Origin: Salinicola rhizosphaerae
GTDB taxonomy: Bacteria; Pseudomonadota; Gammaproteobacteria; Pseudomonadales; Halomonadaceae
Direction: 5' to 3'
Assembly: GCF_014652715.1 (NCBI RefSeq)
Contig: NZ_BMZI01000003.1
Location: forward strand, 131,203 to 195,202
Length of the DNA: 64,000 nucleotides
Below are positions 53,195 through 63,689 of this stretch, piece by piece (the first letter of the stretch is position 1; the number at the start of each line of letters is the position of its first letter). The position numbers and the translations under genes are program-made. The notes below the pieces were generated by a model. It was not told the origin of the DNA and ran no database searches. It saw nothing but the letters and a program-made list of their open reading frames with translations.

Positions 53195-54547
53195 ATGCTC
53201 AAACGATTAATCGGCAGTTCAGACACCGCCTTCATGGCGGCGCTGGACCGGTCATCGGCCATCGTCGAGTTCGACACCGAGATGAACGTCATCGCGGCCA
53301 ACGACAACTTTCTCTCGCTGATGGGCTACACCCGGGAAGATGTCATGGGACTGGCGCATCCCCGTCTATGCACCGCCAGACACGCGAGCAGTGATGACTA
53401 CCGGCGTTTTCGTGAGCGCCTCGCTCGCGGCGAATTCGTCAGCGGGCGTTTCGAGCGCCTGACCCGCGACGGCCGAACGGTCTGGCTGGAAGCGAGCTAC
53501 AACCCGGTGAAGGACAGTCGGGGCAAGGTGGTGCGCATCGTGAAACTCGCCAATGACGCCACCCCTCGGGTTCAACAGGCGCTCGCCGACCAGAGCCGTC
53601 TCTCGGCACTGGACCGGTCGATGGCGAGCATCGATTTCGATCTCGATGGTCGCATCCTCGACGTCAACGACAATTTCCTGCAGGTCACTGGCTATCGCCG
53701 AGACCAGTTGATCGGCCGCCCCCACGCCATGCTCTGCTCGGCGGAATACGCGGCCAGCGCCGAGTATCGCCGCTTCTGGGAGCACCTCAATCAGGGCGAG
53801 TATTTCTCGGGCCAGTTCCAGCGCGTCCGTGCCAATGGCGACGTGCTATGGCTGGAGGCCACCTACAACCCGGTTTACGACGACCAGGGCCACCTGGTGC
53901 GCGTGGTGAAATTCGCCAGCGACATCACCCAACGCGTGCTGCGCCAGCAGGCCGAGTCGGAAAGCGCGGAGATGGCTTACGGCATCTCCTCCAAGACGCA
54001 GGACATATCCCAGCAGGGGGCGCGCCTGCTCGAGGAAGCCACGGCCGAAATTCACAAGATGGCGACGACCATCGAGTCCATTTCCGGGCGCATTGCGACG
54101 CTACGCGATCAGTCCGAGGAGATCGACACGCATCTCGCCGCCATTCGACGGGTGGCGGAACAGACCAATCTGCTCGCGCTGAACGCGGCGATCGAGGCGG
54201 CCCGAGCGGGCGAGCATGGTCGCGGCTTCGCGGTCGTCTCCCACGAGGTACGACAGCTGGCCGAGCGGGCTGCCACGGCAACCCGCGATATCAGCGCGGT
54301 CATCGAGGGATTTCAGGGACTGACGACGCAGGCCAATGACGACATGCAGCACTGCATGACCAACGTTGAACAGGGGGTCTCGCTGGTGGGAGATACCGGG
54401 CAGATCATTCAGGAGGTCTATCGACACGCCAGTGAGGTCGTGACCGCGATCGGCCGGTTAACCTCGACGCTCGACAAGGAAGATGAGAGTGGCATACGAG
54501 ATCGTCAGGCCTCAGCCCGACGCCCTGCCGCACTCGATGAGACGTGA
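53195..54547 (+). CDS. Soluble PAS-PAS methyl-accepting chemotaxis protein
   Basis: A 450-residue receptor without membrane helices. Two tandem PAS domains lie at about residues 10-130 and 131-255; each carries the WLEA(S/T)YNPV segment typical of Aer-type PAS with flavin or similar cofactor. A short signalling domain follows, with the conserved tip [27 protein letters not shown]. There is no HAMP domain. A cytoplasmic redox or energy-taxis sensor is likely, signalling through CheW/CheA. The upstream sigma-28 promoter ties it to the flagellar regulon. Its end overlaps the convergent 155-residue gene by 36 bases. Confidence 0.88.
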   Translation: MLKRLIGSSDTAFMAALDRSSAIVEFDTEMNVIAANDNFLSLMGYTREDVMGLAHPRLCTARHASSDDYRRFRERLARGEFVSGRFERLTRDGRTVWLEASYNPVKDSRGKVVRIVKLANDATPRVQQALADQSRLSALDRSMASIDFDLDGRILDVNDNFLQVTGYRRDQLIGRPHAMLCSAEYAASAEYRRFWEHLNQGEYFSGQFQRVRANGDVLWLEATYNPVYDDQGHLVRVVKFASDITQRVLRQQAESESAEMAYGISSKTQDISQQGARLLEEATAEIHKMATTIESISGRIATLRDQSEEIDTHLAAIRRVAEQTNLLALNAAIEAARAGEHGRGFAVVSHEVRQLAERAATATRDISAVIEGFQGLTTQANDDMQHCMTNVEQGVSLVGDTGQIIQEVYRHASEVVTAIGRLTSTLDKEDESGIRDRQASARRPAALDET

Positions 54548-54979
54548 CCGCCAGCGTTCGGCGTCGCGCGTCAATTCCACGCCGAGAAACCGCCGCGCGC
54601 TGACCGCCAGGTTGTCGAGCAGCCGTTCGGCAGGTTGCGATCTCGCCTCACGGCGTGAGGCATCACGCTCGGCGACGCTGCCACCTTGCCGGGTGTCATG
54701 AATCCAGAGCAGCGGCAGCGAGCCGGGGCCGACGGACACTTTCAACCGCCGGTAGAGCTCTGCCACGTCCAATTGGGCGATATCGGCCCAAAGTAACCAG
54801 GCCGAAGCGGCACGGCGGCGGGCTTCGGCCTCGCCAATCGGCAGCCAGGCGCGCTCGGCAAGGGTCGGCAAGCCAGCGACGACTTTCATCAACGCGTCGT
54901 ACCCCGGCTCACCGATCACGCCCAGCGGCAGGGCATCGGGCGAGGCCCAGGCCCGCAGTCCGGCGGCCTGGTCGTTCAC
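54512..54979 (-). CDS. Hypothetical protein translationally coupled to flhF
   Basis: A 155-residue protein starting with GTG at 54979, which overlaps the flhF stop (GTGA). No family was recognised. It is rich in Ala, Arg and Leu, has no membrane helix or signal peptide, and has features such as [19 protein letters not shown] and [11 protein letters not shown]. In most flagellated bacteria flhF is followed by fleN (flhG), a 270-residue MinD-like ATPase; this protein is not one. A role with FlhF is likely from coupling only. Confidence 0.65.
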   Translation of the reverse strand: MNDQAAGLRAWASPDALPLGVIGEPGYDALMKVVAGLPTLAERAWLPIGEAEARRRAASAWLLWADIAQLDVAELYRRLKVSVGPGSLPLLWIHDTRQGGSVAERDASRREARSQPAERLLDNLAVSARRFLGVELTRDAERWRSRLIECGRASG

Positions 54980-57276
54980 GCCGCTTCGCTCAACGTCTCG
55001 CGTTCGTCATGACGGGAGAGCGCCTGATGCGCGCTGAGCGTGTCCATGATCGCTTCGAGCAACGCCTTTGGCCGCCGACCGCAGCGCCGCTGCGCGATGC
55101 CGGATAGCCGCGCTCTGACGTCCATTGCCCAGTCGGCTTCCTCGAGACTCAGGCGCAGCGCCAACGCGGCGAGCGATGCCGCCAGCTGCCAGCGCTCGGC
55201 ACGCTCGTGTTCGATCAGGCCGCGCGCATCGAGTAGCGTATCCGCTTGTCGGGTCAGCGCGGGCAGCGACTCGACCGCCACCGCCTGTGTTAGCCGGGAA
55301 GCGACGTCGAGACCGGCGCGCGCGCTGCTAAGCCAGTAGCGCCTGGCAAGCCGTCGCCCATCGTCCCGATCACGAATCTCGCCAGACCAGGCGACGACTG
55401 CCAGCGCCGGTTCGGCATGACGCTTCTCGCAGAGCGTCGTCTCGATACGCGTCAAGTTCAACGTCGCACGCTTACCATGGTGCATGAGCTCGCGAGCCGG
55501 CAGCGTCTCGCCGAGTTCGATGACTTGCGACAGCGGCAGCCACTCGCCGCCGTGGCGCACGCGACGCGTGGCGGCAACGCTCGATAGCCAGCCTCGTCCA
55601 TGGTTATCCAGACGCTCGAGCTCCGCCAAGGCCGGGAGCTGCGCCATCAGATGCCAGCTGGCGCCCAGCTTTTCGGCCCATTCGAGCTGTTCCGGTCGCC
55701 CTGCCGGCAGACGATGGCGTGGCCAGGCGAGCGGCTGCGGCAGCCCTTGATGATCCAGCGTGATGACCGGCATCGCCCGATCGGCGCCGCTGACGTTCGA
55801 CGTCTTCGACCAGTAGAGCGCGTGTGCCGAATCGCTGGACGCCAGCAACTGCTGCTGTGTCGTGTCGGCCATCAGCCGGGCGAAATCGCGCTGACTGGCA
55901 TCGTGGCGCCGGGCGCGAGCCCAGGTCTGCTCGAGCAGCGTCATGCCGAGATTGTGCTGACGCAGTGTCGCGAGGGTGGTGGCGAGCGCGTCGCTCTGGC
56001 GCAAGACACCGCGGGAGAGCGCCTGCTGGCGCGCCTGGTGGGGTGAGACATCGCGGTCGCTATCGCCCACGAAATCGGACGCGTCCGCCAGCGATAGCGC
56101 TTCGTCGAGCAATCGGTCCGCATCGATCGGCTCGAGATCTTCCGGCACCCGCTGGCCGCGAGAGAGATAGCAGAGCTTCAGGCGATGGCGCATCACCACG
56201 TCCAGAACGCCCCCGAGCCGTGCCGCTTCGTCGAGCTTGGTCAGAATGCATCCCCACAGTGGCTCGCCGGCCTCCGAAGAGGCCCGCTGCCAGGACTCGA
56301 TCACCTGCGCCAGGGTATCGCCGTGGGCAGCCGCATTGAGCACCAGCACCCGCCGCACCGGTGCTGGCCCCTCCGCCAAGCGTGCGATCTCGCCCACCAG
56401 GCGCTGATCGCGCTGGCTCATGCCGACCGTGTCGATGACGGTCAGACGTTTGGCACTGGCGCGGGAAAGTAGCGCACGGCGCGGCTGGGTCAGTCGCGCC
56501 AGCAGATCGCCGAGATTGCCGTCGGCGTCCAGCGCGTGAACGTCGACACCGAGCAGGCGCGCGTAGATACGCAGCTGCTCGGCGGCACCGATTCGGTAAC
56601 TGTCGGTCGTGACCAGCGCAACGTCTTTCGCGCCGTGGCGCATCACGTAGCGCGAGGCCAGCTTGGCGGTGGTCGTGGTCTTGCCGACGCCGGTCGGGCC
56701 GACCAGCGCGAAGACACCCCCGTCAGCGAAGAGTGCCTCCTCGTCATCCAGCAGGCTGAGGCGCGCTCGCAGCTGACGACGCAGCCAAGCCAGTGCCGCT
56801 GGCGAATCCGCGGATACATCCCGCAGCTCTTCCGGTGGGTCTTGAACGATCTCGTCGGTCAGTGTCGCCGAGAATCCGGCCCTTATCAGACGCTGACGGA
56901 GCGCTGCGTACCGGGAAGCGGTCTCTGCCGGCGAGTCGTCTCGCGACTGCAGAAGTGAGCGGACATTGTCGAGCAGCTGTTGCTGAAACGCCTGCCACGC
57001 GGCCGGCGCGTCGGGAAGCGTCTGCGCGGCGTTAGATGACGCCGCTGACGCTGAGGTCGACGCGGGTGCAACCGGCGATGTATCCGATGCCGCGGGCGCC
57101 GATTGCGCCGTCAGGGTCGACAGCGCGGCCTCGTGCTCCTGCTCGGCCATCGCGATGATCTCGACGCCGCCCTCGACGGTGCGATTGGAGAGGATCAGCA
57201 CCTCCTCGCCCAACTTCGCCCGCACCTGGCGCATGGCCTCACGGCTGTTGCTCGCTATGAAACGTTCGACGCCCAT
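54976..57276 (-). CDS. flhF: Flagellar SRP-type GTPase FlhF with a long C-terminal extension
   Basis: A 766-residue protein; FlhF is usually about 400-500 residues. The N-terminal part (MGVERFIASNSREAMRQVRAK) and a Ser/Ala-rich linker to residue 90 are typical. The NG GTPase lies at about 95-395: VGPTGVGKTTTTAKL (193-207), DSYRIGAAEQL, IDTVGMSQRD (281-290) and TKLDEAARLGG (346-356). FlhF directs flagellar number and position. Residues about 396-766 (54976-56091) match nothing I recognise. The neighbouring flhA and fleN of many gammaproteobacteria are absent here. Confidence 0.88.
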   Translation of the reverse strand: MGVERFIASNSREAMRQVRAKLGEEVLILSNRTVEGGVEIIAMAEQEHEAALSTLTAQSAPAASDTSPVAPASTSASAASSNAAQTLPDAPAAWQAFQQQLLDNVRSLLQSRDDSPAETASRYAALRQRLIRAGFSATLTDEIVQDPPEELRDVSADSPAALAWLRRQLRARLSLLDDEEALFADGGVFALVGPTGVGKTTTTAKLASRYVMRHGAKDVALVTTDSYRIGAAEQLRIYARLLGVDVHALDADGNLGDLLARLTQPRRALLSRASAKRLTVIDTVGMSQRDQRLVGEIARLAEGPAPVRRVLVLNAAAHGDTLAQVIESWQRASSEAGEPLWGCILTKLDEAARLGGVLDVVMRHRLKLCYLSRGQRVPEDLEPIDADRLLDEALSLADASDFVGDSDRDVSPHQARQQALSRGVLRQSDALATTLATLRQHNLGMTLLEQTWARARRHDASQRDFARLMADTTQQQLLASSDSAHALYWSKTSNVSGADRAMPVITLDHQGLPQPLAWPRHRLPAGRPEQLEWAEKLGASWHLMAQLPALAELERLDNHGRGWLSSVAATRRVRHGGEWLPLSQVIELGETLPARELMHHGKRATLNLTRIETTLCEKRHAEPALAVVAWSGEIRDRDDGRRLARRYWLSSARAGLDVASRLTQAVAVESLPALTRQADTLLDARGLIEHERAERWQLAASLAALALRLSLEEADWAMDVRARLSGIAQRRCGRRPKALLEAIMDTLSAHQALSRHDERETLSEAA

Positions 57277-57488
57277 GACTTCCCCGCTGATTCGAGGCAG
57301 CCGAGTCTCGTGTCAGGCCGCCGTTCCACATGTTGGCGGCCAGTCTGCCATCACGAGCGCGCGGGGAAAGGCGAAGTTTGCGCGCAAAAGAGCGGCCAAT
57401 TCCGGGCGAGGGCTGGGCGCGGCGTTCCGCTCTCGTCACTCGGCAACCGAGCCTCAGCATCCGACACCCAGCAACTGGCCCTCGGCGA

Positions 57489-58838
57489 TCAACCGTCAGT
57501 CAGCCGCGCGATCAGTGACTGCGTCGGATACCCATCGGGGATGACACCGATGCTGCGCTGATAGGCGCGCAGTCCGGCGCGCGTGTTCGGACCGACGAGC
57601 CCATCGGGCGTGCCGACGGCAAAGCCATTATCGTTCAACGCCTGCTGCAGACGGCGGATCTGACTGCGCGACAGCGCCGGTTCATTGCGCGGCCAATTGG
57701 CCTGGATACCCGGGCGACCGGCGATACGATCGGAGAGGGTTGCCACGGCCAATGCGTAGCTGGTCGAGGCGTTGTAGCGCATGATCACACGGAAATTATG
57801 CCCGACCAGAAACGCGGGCCCTTTGGCACCGGCCGGCGCAATCACGGAAGCCTGGTCGAAGTTCGGCAGCGTGCCCCCCGCGACTGGCGTGACGCCCTGA
57901 CTGCGCCAGGTGGCCGTGGCATGCCGTTCGGAAAGCTCGGTCTGGGAGTAGTCGAAGTCATCAGGCAGCGTCACCTCGACGCCCCACGGCTGGCCGCGCT
58001 GCCAGCCTGCGTCATCGAGATAGTTGGCGGTCGAGGCCATCACATCGGGAATACTGCCCCAGATATCGCGGCGCCCGTCGCCGTCTTCGTCGACCGCGTA
58101 AGCCAGGAAACTCGAGGGAATGAACTGGGTATGCCCCATCGCGCCGGCCCACGATCCCCGCATGTGGTCACGATCGATATCGCCGTTCTGCAGGATCTTG
58201 AGCGCGGACATCAACTCACCCCGAGCGAACGATTGGCGGCGGCCATCGTAGCCCAGCGTTGCCAGGGCATCGATGGTCTCGAAGTCGCCAAAATTGCTGC
58301 CGTAGTTGCTCTCGATACCCCAGATCGCGACGATCACCTCGCCGGGCACGCCGTATTCGGCGGTCACCCTGTCGGCCAGGGCACGATTCGCCGCCAGCCG
58401 CTGACGCCCGGTCGAGACACGCTGATCGGAAACGGCACTATCGAGATAGCTCCAGATCTGGCGGGTGAACTCCGGCTGGGAGCGATCGTACTCGAGAATC
58501 CGCGGAAGATAGCTGGCGCTGTCGAAGGCGAGCGCCAGCGTCGATCGATCGACGCCCTTGGCGGCTGCACTCTGGCGAAAGTCATCGACCCAGGCCTTGA
58601 ATCCGGCGGGGTCCTTGGTGGAGGACGACGTCGCTGCCGGTTCGTTGCGAGCCTTCGCGGGAGCCGCATTCGCGGACGGGGCATCAGGCTGGGACGGCGA
58701 GGCGGATTGACCGGCAGAAGACCCGGCAGTATCCGGCGTTACCGTGTGAGTGTCGGCGACGCTCTGACAGCCCATGAGGGCGAGCGAGAGACAGAGAGAG
58801 GCGGTGGCTGATGCCTTGATCGACAGTGATCGCTTCAC
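57489..58838 (-). CDS. Lytic murein transglycosylase B family lipoprotein
   Basis: A 449-residue protein starting at GTG 58838 (AAGGA eight bases upstream). A signal peptide with the lipobox LMGC (Cys24) makes it a lipoprotein. After a Pro/Ala/Ser linker, a GH103 domain holds the catalytic Glu in AIWGIESNYGSNFG, with GAMGHTQFIPSSF. The C-terminus (RRLQQALNDNGFAVGTPDGLVGPNTR) is a PG_binding_1 peptidoglycan-binding domain. It cleaves glycan strands to 1,6-anhydroMurNAc products in the periplasm. Confidence 0.9.
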   Translation of the reverse strand: MKRSLSIKASATASLCLSLALMGCQSVADTHTVTPDTAGSSAGQSASPSQPDAPSANAAPAKARNEPAATSSSTKDPAGFKAWVDDFRQSAAAKGVDRSTLALAFDSASYLPRILEYDRSQPEFTRQIWSYLDSAVSDQRVSTGRQRLAANRALADRVTAEYGVPGEVIVAIWGIESNYGSNFGDFETIDALATLGYDGRRQSFARGELMSALKILQNGDIDRDHMRGSWAGAMGHTQFIPSSFLAYAVDEDGDGRRDIWGSIPDVMASTANYLDDAGWQRGQPWGVEVTLPDDFDYSQTELSERHATATWRSQGVTPVAGGTLPNFDQASVIAPAGAKGPAFLVGHNFRVIMRYNASTSYALAVATLSDRIAGRPGIQANWPRNEPALSRSQIRRLQQALNDNGFAVGTPDGLVGPNTRAGLRAYQRSIGVIPDGYPTQSLIARLTDG

Positions 58839-58984
58839 GGAGCACTTCCTTGATGCTGACTTGATGCTGGAAACCCTGAGTCCCGGCCCGCCGTGCCCCC
58901 GATACTGGCGGCGCGGCCCGGAAGTGCCAGTGTAGCGCATCGGCGTTGACCGGGAAGCCGGTCACGACCTCTCTCGCCATCGAG

Positions 58985-60094
58985 TCAGTAACGGTCGTAC
59001 CAGGAGTCCGTTGCGGGTCGTTCCCGTTTGTCCCTGGAGGGCGTTGGCGTGTGAAGGGACCCATCCTGTGTCGCGTCCAGGCCATTGTCCGCGGGCAATG
59101 GGGTTTCGCCAGCGCAGAGAGGGTTCCGGCTATCCTCGAGGTGATCGCACGACGCGTCGCCAGGCGCCGGGTAGCGCCCCTCGCTGCCACCGATCGGGTC
59201 GACCTTGCCGGCTGACGTTGCGGCGTTCGCTTCGCCTCGCCACTGCTGATATTCCCCCCACAGCAGCTCATGGCGCAGGAATTGCCTGGCCGCTTTGCCG
59301 ACGGCAGCCTCCCGCGGGTCGCTCGTGCCGGCGTCTGATTCGACATCACGACTGGCCGCGTAGAGCTGACGGCGAGAAAGGCAGCCAAGGTCGCGCCAGC
59401 GCAGCAGCTCGCGCGAGGTAACGAGACTCCAGGGCTCGTCGCCCGCCGCCAACCGCTGAAGGCGTGCCTGCGCAGCGTCCTCACCGCCGCTGAGAGCATT
59501 GACATCCGCGGCGGATTGTCGCGGCAGGGATAGGCTGTCCATCGAAGGAAGGCCACGCGGACCATCTTCCGGCCAGGGCGGGAGCGAGACCGGTAACACC
59601 ACGGTCAGCGGCTCCAGCAGTGCGCTGTCCCGAGTGCGTTCGACGAAGGCACCGAAACTCATGTCGTCGTTGGATTCCGGACGCGAGAGCGCGGCAAACA
59701 GGGGTGAATCCGAAAGGACCGTCAGACGTTCCGCACCCAGCGCTTCCCGAAGCGCCTGCGTCGTTCGCTGCTCGTTCTCACCGGCCATGTCGTGGGTGAT
59801 GAGACGCGTCGCGCCGATTCTACGCAAGAGCTCCGGCAGCAGCCTGGCTGGGTTGCCGACGCACACCAGGAGGTCGCTCCCGCGCGTCAGCAGGTTCCCG
59901 CGCAGCGCCATCAGGCTCTCCCAGAGAAATGCCCACTGCCCGCCGTCGAGCGCCTCTGACTCGGGGTCAAGCCACTCCGGCTCGAGGACATAGACGCACA
60001 GCATCGATTCCGCCCGCGGCTGGCAGGCGAAGAGTTCGTTGTCGATCAATCTCAGGTCTCGCCGCAGCCAGACCAGATCACTGTGTGCCATCAT
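58985..60094 (-). CDS. Photolyase/cryptochrome-like protein with truncated FAD domain
   Basis: A 369-residue protein. The N-terminal half is a DNA photolyase alpha/beta domain (LVWLRRDLRLIDNELF, FLWESLMALRGNLLTRGSDLLV, THDMAGENEQRT). Past residue 195 traces of the FAD domain remain (GGEDAAQARL, LGCLSRRQLY, ARQFLRHELLWGEYQQW), but the sequence then turns into a low-complexity tail and stops, without the helices that grip FAD in 430-500-residue photolyases. The DNA downstream is occupied by the lytic transglycosylase gene. It may be a decayed photolyase or a repurposed domain. GAGGA lies before the start. Confidence 0.75.
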   Translation of the reverse strand: MMAHSDLVWLRRDLRLIDNELFACQPRAESMLCVYVLEPEWLDPESEALDGGQWAFLWESLMALRGNLLTRGSDLLVCVGNPARLLPELLRRIGATRLITHDMAGENEQRTTQALREALGAERLTVLSDSPLFAALSRPESNDDMSFGAFVERTRDSALLEPLTVVLPVSLPPWPEDGPRGLPSMDSLSLPRQSAADVNALSGGEDAAQARLQRLAAGDEPWSLVTSRELLRWRDLGCLSRRQLYAASRDVESDAGTSDPREAAVGKAARQFLRHELLWGEYQQWRGEANAATSAGKVDPIGGSEGRYPAPGDASCDHLEDSRNPLCAGETPLPADNGLDATQDGSLHTPTPSRDKRERPATDSWYDRY

Positions 60095-60884
60095 GGGGAA
60101 TCCTCGATTGCCACGGAGGCCGAGCGGCGCCGAAACGCTCGGGCTGGACTCTTCACTTCACCATCAGTTCATTTCACCATCAGTCCGAAACTTCGAAAAT
60201 CGTCCAGAATCGCAACAGTAAGCTGAAACCTCGGCAAAAGGCTTGGGCACCAACAATTGTACAACACCTTTATGGCTTAACAAGAGATGTACAACGCCAC
60301 AGAGACGAGAGGGCCAGCAGGCGCTATGGCTAGGGCCAAAACGGCGTGATAGAGTCGGTTCAACGCCATCGCTCGGCGCAGACAAATAATCAATACTTTC
60401 AATAATTTTGACGTTGACCCAATCAATGCCGAGCGTGTTCTGAAGGAGGAGAGACACCATGCCGGGCCACATGCCTAGCCAGTCTTCGCTGACATGCGCG
60501 ACCTGTTGTATCGGTGCCCAGACTCTGCCGTTTGCCGCCGGCGATACCACGGTTCGAGATAAAACGCCTGCCTGGATGCTGGCACCGCGCGGTGTCCGCC
60601 GTCCCTATCTGACAGATCCGCCCCGACGCCTCTGAAGGCTTCCCAGCCTGACCGGTCCCTGACGCGCCCGCTGACAACGCCGCCGCCCGACACGCCCGAA
60701 GACACGATCCCGGGCGCTGGATCACTGCCGGTGTGCACGCGATTCGCGGCCGCGCGCGTCGGGTGACATCGCATACACTGAGCCAAGCCATTCATTTCGA
60801 GCACGCGAGAATCCGATATCGGCCTCGAGAGCGTCATCACGCGATCTGCCGACGGTTTTCCGAGCCAACCTAGAGCGACACCTC
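60095..60884. other. Long intergenic region upstream of the mrp operon
   Basis: About 790 bases. A 58-codon reading frame at 60459-60635 has a strong ribosome site and is listed apart. An AT-rich stretch at 60388-60425 could hold a promoter for it. The rest, including the 250 bases before mrpA, shows no recognised gene, terminator or operator. Confidence 0.4.
60459..60635 (+). CDS. Possible 58-residue small protein
   Basis: The ATG at 60459 is preceded by GAAGGAGGAGAG eight bases away, a far better ribosome site than average here. The peptide (58 residues, ending in TDPPRRL) has a cysteine cluster, LTCATCCIGAQ, near residue 13, and is basic at the C-terminus. No membrane helix or family is recognised. 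It lies alone upstream of mrpA in the same direction. It may be a leader peptide, a small metal-binding protein or chance. Confidence 0.4.
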   Translation: MPGHMPSQSSLTCATCCIGAQTLPFAAGDTTVRDKTPAWMLAPRGVRRPYLTDPPRRL

Positions 60885-63689
60885 ATGTCACTGCCGCTGA
60901 TCGTTCTGCTGCCGCTGCTGGGCAGCCTGATACCGCTGCTGGGCAATAACCGGCAGCGCAATCTGAACGCATGGAGTACCGCGCTGCTGCCGGCTATCGC
61001 CCTGGCGATCGTCCTCGCTCACGCGCCGGGCGTTCTGGCCGGCGAGATATATCGCTTCAGTCTCAGCTGGGTGCCGCAACTGGGGCTCGACCTGGCCTTC
61101 AGACTCGACGGCCTGACGCTGCTGTTCCTGCTGCTGATTCTCGGCATTGGCCTGCTGATCATTCTCTACGCCCGCTACTACCTGTCGCCCGAAGACAGCA
61201 TGCCGCGCTTCTACAGCTATTTGATGCTGTTCATGACATCCATGATCGGTATCGTGATGGCAGACAACCTCCTGCTGCTGTGGGTGTTCTGGGAGCTGAC
61301 GAGCCTCTCGTCGTTTCTGCTGATCGGCTTCTGGCATCATCAGAGCGAGGCCCGCCGTGGCGCCCGCATGGCGCTTGCCGTCACCGGCATGGGCGGTCTG
61401 GCAATGCTCGCCGGCTTTCTGCTCATCGGGCATATCGTCGGTACCTACGATATGCAGACGGTGCTGGACAGCCGGGATCTGATTCAGGCCGATCCGCGCT
61501 ATCTGCCCGCGCTGCTGCTGATCCTGCTGGGCGCCTTTACCAAGTCGGCGCAGTTCCCGTTCCATTTCTGGCTACCCCATGCGATGGCTGCGCCGACACC
61601 GGTCTCCGCCTTCCTGCACTCGGCCACCATGGTCAAGGCCGGCGTCTTCCTGCTGGCGCGTCTGCATCCAGCGCTGGCGGGGTCGCAACTGTGGCTCTAT
61701 ATCGTCACGCTGACCGGATTGGTCACGATGATCTACGCCGCCTACTTTGCCCTGCTCAAGTATGACCTCAAGGGCGTGATGGCGTTCTCTACCGTCAGTC
61801 ACCTTGGGCTGATCACCATGCTGTTCGGCCTCGACAGCAAGCTGGCCGTGGCGGCAGGGCTTTTCCACATCATCAACCACGCCACGTTCAAGGCGTCGCT
61901 GTTCATGTCGGTGGGCATCATCGACCACGAAACCGGCACGCGCGATATCCGCAAGCTGAGCGGCATCCGGCGCTACATGCCGATGACGGCCGTGCTGGCC
62001 GCACTGGCGGCGGCTTCGATGGCCGGCGTGCCGCTGCTCAACGGCTTCCTGTCCAAGGAAATGATGCTGACCGAGACGCTCAACACCGGCATCCTCGGCG
62101 GTCTCGCCTGGCTGATTCCGGTACTGGCGACGCTTGGCAGCCTGCTCTCGGTCGCCTATTCGCTGCGCTACGTGCGCAACGTCTTCTTCGGCCCCAAGGC
62201 CACCGAGCTGCCAAAGGCCCCTCACGAAGCGCCCTTCTTCATGCGCCTGCCGATGCTGATTCTGGTGGCACTCTGCGTGGTCATCGGCCTGCTGCCGGCG
62301 CTGACCGTCACCGGCCTGCTGCAGGCTGCCGCGGAGGCGACCATCACGCCGCCTCGCCCGGAGCTGCATCTGGCCATCTGGCACGGCTTCAACCTGCCAC
62401 TGCTGATGAGCGTCATCGCACTGGCCGGCGGTGTCGGTCTCTACCTGGCTCGGCGCAATCTGTTCGCCTTTCAGCGCCAGTTCCCCCAGCGCAATGCGCT
62501 GATGATCTTCGAGGTCAGCGTGCGCCGCGTGCTGACCGCAACCCAGGTCGCGATCGACAAGCTCGAGAACGGCTCGCTGCAGCGCTACATGCTGTGGCTG
62601 ATCGTCGCGGTGCTGTTCTTGACCGGTAGCGGCCTGCTCGACCTGGATCGGCTCAAGGGCAGCCAGGCGCTGCAGCCGCTGGATGGTCTGCTGATCGTCG
62701 GTGCGATCATCACGATCCTCGCCGGGCTGGGCACGGCGATCCTGCACCGGCGCCGCCTCGTATCGCTGATCATGCTGTCGGTGGTCGGGCTGATGGTCTC
62801 GCTCGCCTTCGCGCGCTTCTCGGCGCCGGATCTCGCGCTGACGCAGCTGGCCGTCGAAGTCGTGACCGTCATTCTGCTGATGCTCGCGCTCTTCTTCCTC
62901 CCGCAGCGTACGCCGAAGGAGTCGAGCGGCGGTCGCATCGTTCGCGACGTGCTGCTGGCGGCCGGTTTCGGGGGCATCGTCACCAGTCTCAACTACGCGC
63001 TGCTGACGCGGCCGCTGGACAGCATTTCCGGCTACTTCCTCGACAACGCAGTGAGCGGCGGCGGCGGTCACAACGTGGTCAACGTCATCCTGGTCGACTT
63101 CCGTGGCTTCGATACTCTCGGTGAGATCACGGTGCTGTGTATCGCTGCCATCGGCATCTACAAGCTGCTCAACCGGCTGCGCCTGTTTATGCCCTCGAGC
63201 GATAGCGAAGGCCGTCCCTGGTCGAAGGACCTGCACCCGATGTTGCTGGCGACCGTCTCCCAGAGCCTGCTGCCGCTGGCGCTGCTGGTCTCGGTGTTCA
63301 TCTTCCTGCGGGGTCACAACGAGCCCGGCGGCGGCTTCATTGCCGGCCTCGTGACCGCCGTGGCGCTGATTCTGCTCTACATCGCGCGCGGTGTGGACTG
63401 GGCCCAGACCCGGCTTTCTTTCCAGTACCAACCCATTGCGGTGGTCGGCGTGCTGATCGCGGCGCTGACCGGCCTCGGCAGCTGGCTATTCGGGCACAAC
63501 TTCCTGACCTCGGCGTTCGGCCACTTCCATATTCCTTTTATCGGCGATATCGAACTGGCGACGGCAATGCTGTTCGACCTCGGCGTGTATCTCACCGTAG
63601 TTGGCGCCACGCTGATGATTCTGGCCAACCTGGGCAAGTTGACGACACCGCACCGGCCCAGCAAAGAGAATGATAAGGAGGCCCTCTGA
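60885..63689 (+). CDS. mrpA: Multisubunit Na+/H+ antiporter, fused MrpA-MrpB subunit
   Basis: A 934-residue membrane protein. Residues 1-480 match NADH dehydrogenase subunit 5-like MrpA ([54 protein letters not shown] in the proton-channel region, [17 protein letters not shown]). The C-terminal roughly 180 residues ([32 protein letters not shown]) are MrpB, fused as in the PhaAB type of group-2 Mrp operons. The complex exports Na+ in exchange for H+, important for salt and alkaline stress. The mrpC start overlaps its stop (TGATG). The ribosome site is weak. Confidence 0.92.
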   Translation: MSLPLIVLLPLLGSLIPLLGNNRQRNLNAWSTALLPAIALAIVLAHAPGVLAGEIYRFSLSWVPQLGLDLAFRLDGLTLLFLLLILGIGLLIILYARYYLSPEDSMPRFYSYLMLFMTSMIGIVMADNLLLLWVFWELTSLSSFLLIGFWHHQSEARRGARMALAVTGMGGLAMLAGFLLIGHIVGTYDMQTVLDSRDLIQADPRYLPALLLILLGAFTKSAQFPFHFWLPHAMAAPTPVSAFLHSATMVKAGVFLLARLHPALAGSQLWLYIVTLTGLVTMIYAAYFALLKYDLKGVMAFSTVSHLGLITMLFGLDSKLAVAAGLFHIINHATFKASLFMSVGIIDHETGTRDIRKLSGIRRYMPMTAVLAALAAASMAGVPLLNGFLSKEMMLTETLNTGILGGLAWLIPVLATLGSLLSVAYSLRYVRNVFFGPKATELPKAPHEAPFFMRLPMLILVALCVVIGLLPALTVTGLLQAAAEATITPPRPELHLAIWHGFNLPLLMSVIALAGGVGLYLARRNLFAFQRQFPQRNALMIFEVSVRRVLTATQVAIDKLENGSLQRYMLWLIVAVLFLTGSGLLDLDRLKGSQALQPLDGLLIVGAIITILAGLGTAILHRRRLVSLIMLSVVGLMVSLAFARFSAPDLALTQLAVEVVTVILLMLALFFLPQRTPKESSGGRIVRDVLLAAGFGGIVTSLNYALLTRPLDSISGYFLDNAVSGGGGHNVVNVILVDFRGFDTLGEITVLCIAAIGIYKLLNRLRLFMPSSDSEGRPWSKDLHPMLLATVSQSLLPLALLVSVFIFLRGHNEPGGGFIAGLVTAVALILLYIARGVDWAQTRLSFQYQPIAVVGVLIAALTGLGSWLFGHNFLTSAFGHFHIPFIGDIELATAMLFDLGVYLTVVGATLMILANLGKLTTPHRPSKENDKEAL

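Noticed and set aside
61572-63431. 619-codon open frame on the minus strand
   Set aside because: It is antisense to mrpA and very rich in Gln, Arg and His; the real coding strand is clear from membrane helices and Mrp motifs.
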